Positions 61,725 to 64,000 of a DNA stretch of 64,000 nucleotides are shown here, piece by piece. The DNA lies in assembly GCF_047675955.1 (NCBI RefSeq), contig NC_132917.1, positions 11,192,501 through 11,256,500 of the forward strand, read 5' to 3'. The position numbers and the translations under genes are program-made. Below the pieces are notes generated by a model. The model did no database searches. It was not told the origin of the DNA and saw only the letters and a program-made list of their open reading frames with translations. Every line of letters begins with the position of its first letter. The first letter of the stretch is position 1. This DNA comes from Chlorocebus sabaeus (Eukaryota; Chordata; Mammalia; Primates; Cercopithecidae).

Positions 61725-62100
61725 GCTTAGCGATGCGGGCCTCGCCTCACCCGCGCCCAAATAATAGCGACCGAGCTCGGCGCCCGCGAGGGGCCGCAGG
61801 GCCGTGGGTTTCGAGGCGAGCCTGAGAGGGGACCCTGGGTGTCTGGGATTCCAAATGAGCGGAGGCGGGTGGAATCCTAGTTCTGGGGCAGGAGGGCCTG
61901 GGATCCTGAAAGCGTTTCTGCCCGGCGTAGACACTAACCACGTCGAGAGAACGGGAGAGCACCAGAAAAACGCTTTCCAGCCGCAGGCCTTCGCGGGGTC
62001 TTCTCCTTTTGGGGGGCAGAAGAGGGGTGGTTATCGGGGCCGTTCCTCCGCATTCCTGCCCTCTCGGCGGTCGGTGCCATCGCTCAGATCCGCCCAGGGC

Positions 62101-63012
62101 GCAATCCGAAAAATATGTGCCAAGAGCTATAAAACCATTCATAGAGCCCCTTTGACCCAGTAAACCCATTTAAGGAAGTACATTTCCAAGGAAATGATCC
62201 AAAGGGCGAAGAAGGGGGAGAACTTGCAGAAAGATGTTAACAGCAGGGCTATTCACAATGATCGTGATGACCAAAACCTGGGAATGGGCCCAGTTGTCCA
62301 ACAACTGAGTAACACAAACAAGCGCCGTCACATTGACAGCAAGAACTCTGGCAGGTATGCAGACTGTGTCAAACATGAAATTTTGGCAAGTACATGAGAA
62401 GGTATATTAGAAATAAGTGAAACAAGAAAAATCGTTTTACACACTAGAACTATGTAAAATGAGCAGCTATAAGAACCAGAGAATACAGTTCTTAAATAAA
62501 TGGGATTTTTTTTTTCTGTAAAGATGATTAAGAGCAAATTAAAATTTCAAAAAATGGAAAAATTACTCCGAAAAGCAACAATCCGACATCCATTAAGTAA
62601 TAAGAATGTTAAGAACTGTCTCCCTGGCATGTCAGAGAGAAACCCGAAGATAGGGTGAAGCCCCAGCCTTGTAAAAGTTGCATTTTGATCCAAACCATTG
62701 AATTAATTGGAGCCTCTTCTTTGGTTTTAGGTTAGTTAAAACCACCCCTAGCTGGACTAATGCAGGAAGAGGCCCCGATGATCCATCCAATACAGCTTTT
62801 CCCTTTCAGATAGTAACACTGACTTCACGACCAGCGAGTCCTTTAAGTCTATACCGAGCTACTCATTCAGACCTCCGCAGAGGCCGCCAGGAGAACAGAC
62901 GGAGCTAGACACTCCCACTTACCCACTGGAGCAAAATAATGAGATCATCTATGATTATGGATTATTTTCCTGATGACAAAATAATATGCAAGGCAAAGGA
63001 GCACTCTGTCTA
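62101..63012. other. Upstream flank of ROCK2
   Basis: 62115-62550 resembles a decayed L1/HAL1 end in sense (gagcccctttgacccagtaa, ttaacagcagggctattcac, gggaatgggcccagttgtcc). 62551-63012 holds nothing I can name. No gene is seen on either strand. Confidence 0.5.
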
Positions 63013-63165
63013 GCGGGGCGTGGTGGCGTGTGCCTGTAGTCCCAGCTACCCCTGAGGCTGAGGTGGAGGCCTCCTCCCGTTGAGCCCAGGAGGCCAAGGC
63101 TGCAGTGAGCTGTGATCACACCACTGCACTCCAGCCTGGGCAACAGAGTGAGATTCTGTCTCAAA
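63013..63165 (+). mobile_element. Alu right-arm monomer (FRAM-like)
   Basis: agcggggcgtggtggcgtgt through aacagagtgagattctgtctc. Single arm with a small insertion near ggaggcctcctcccg. Confidence 0.85.
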
Positions 63166-63552
63166 AAGAAACCCAAAAAAACCAAAGAAAACAAAACACT
63201 ATGTGGTTCTCAGTTTCCAAATTAATTTTGACTGTTGTATATTTGTATGTAGCTTGGTGGAATAACAGGAAGCCATGGTCCAAATACTGGACATGAAAAC
63301 CTTAAGAGTAGTGATCAACAAGATATATATCCTAGGCATCTTCTACATATACGTATTTATATAGACCAGAAAAAGCCATGGTACAGAAGATTTCTACCCA
63401 AGACCTATCCCGTTGTCTACCTGGAAGAAGAGAAAACGAATCTGTTGATATGAGTTAAACCTTTTTGCAGGATGGGGTAGGGGGGAGGTTAGTACAACAA
63501 TTCTTATTTTCAAAAGTAATGCACAAATGCATTCTTGTAAAAGTTCAAACGA
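63166..63552. other. Unassigned upstream flank
   Basis: No gene or named repeat. A ggatggggtaggggggagg run lies at about 63471-63488. Confidence 0.5.
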
Positions 63553-63834
63553 GGGCCGGGCGCGCTGGCTCAAGCCTGTAATCCCAGCACTTTGGGAGGC
63601 CGAGACTGGCGGATCACGAGGTCAGGAGACGGAGACCATCCTGGCTAACAGGGTGAAACCCCGTCTCTACTAAAAAATACAAAAAACTAGCCGGGCGAGG
63701 TGTAGTCCCAGCTACTTGGGAGGCTGAGGCAGGAGAATGGCGTAAACCCAGGAGGCGGAGCTTGCAGTGAGCTGAGATCGTGCCACTGCACTCCAGCCTG
63801 GGCGACAGAGCGAAACTCCGTCTCAAAAAAAAAA
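63553..63834 (+). mobile_element. AluY-like with right-arm deletion, 14-bp target-site duplication
   Basis: Starts gggccgggcgcgctggctca and lacks about 15 bases after gccgggcgaggtg in the right arm. aaaagttcaaacga is at 63539-63552 and 63835-63848, perfectly matched. Confidence 0.95.
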
Positions 63835-63848
63835 AAAAGTTCAAACGA

Positions 63849-64000
63849 ACCACAAATATATGGAACATAATCTAAAATTTACTCTTCCAACTCTATTTCC
63901 ACATATATTCTTGTATCACTCAAGGCCTTTGGCCATCCTCATACATATGTATGATAGATACACGTTACCTTTTCCCTACAGACATGAAATTACACCATAT
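63849..64000. other. Window end, unassigned
   Basis: AT-rich upstream flank; nothing recognised. Confidence 0.5.

Larger units (their letters stand above)
60500..62100. promoter_or_regulatory. ROCK2: CpG island with the ROCK2 promoter and first exon
   Basis: G+C and CpG density rise sharply at about 60500, peak over 60700-61750 and fade by about 62100. The island covers ROCK2 exon 1, its 5' UTR and the region upstream on the minus strand. No TATA box is placed sensibly. GC boxes, an inverted CCAAT with an E2F-like motif and ETS-type GGAA cores (minus strand, about 61405-61437) point to dispersed, housekeeping-type initiation. The exact start sites cannot be read from sequence. Long open frames here on both strands (up to 361 codons) are what GC-rich DNA yields by chance. 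Confidence 0.93.

Noticed and set aside
60796..61934. Long open frames on both strands of the CpG island (322 and 361 codons, and others)
   Set aside because: They are overlapping, GC-rich, Pro/Ala/Arg/Gly-only frames with no recognisable domain. Stop codons are rare in such composition. Only the ROCK2 N-terminus is supported here.

Overview
This window is primate (very likely human) nuclear DNA. It is saturated with Alu elements, including AluY-like copies, and it carries L1, L2, MIR, MaLR and ERVK repeats and a CpG island. It holds the 5' end of one protein-coding gene on the minus strand, ROCK2 (Rho-associated coiled-coil kinase 2). Three coding exons can be read with intact splice sites: exon 1 (60671-60811, residues 1-47, inside the CpG island), exon 2 (6675-6756, residues 48-74 plus one base of codon 75) and exon 3 (5558-5658, residues 75-108, including the kinase glycine-rich loop). 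The frame is continuous across both junctions. The fourth coding exon is not in the window and must lie below position 1. On established ROCK2 knowledge, I place the window at 2p25.1 with the gene on the minus strand.

Layout: 1-5557 is part of intron 3 and is mostly an old L1 with two nested Alus. 5558-6756 holds exon 3, a 1,016-bp intron 2 and exon 2. 6757-60670 is the 53.9-kb intron 1, with no coding sequence that I can support. It carries about thirty Alus or Alu fragments, several old L1 ends, one long L2 in each orientation, an MST LTR, an MLT1-like LTR, a solo ERVK-type LTR, MER2/Tigger and hAT MITEs, MIRs and simple repeats. About 60500-62100 is the CpG island with exon 1, the 5' UTR and the promoter. 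62100-64000 is upstream flank with more repeats.

The promoter looks TATA-less: tandem GC boxes, an inverted CCAAT box fused to an E2F-like site, a short upstream ORF with a good Kozak context, and a palindromic MARE/antioxidant-response motif about 0.9 kb upstream of the start codon. I find no rRNA, tRNA, CRISPR array or prokaryote-type system, and no evidence of a novel multi-gene system. The items most worth a second look are small: the upstream ORF, the MARE palindrome, a 57-bp tandem duplication carrying splice-like signals, a MIR split by a locally duplicated segment, an Alu foldback, the nested L2/L1M/Alu block, and Val at ROCK2 codon 17. Repeat family names come from recognition by eye; boundaries are approximate unless target-site duplications are quoted.
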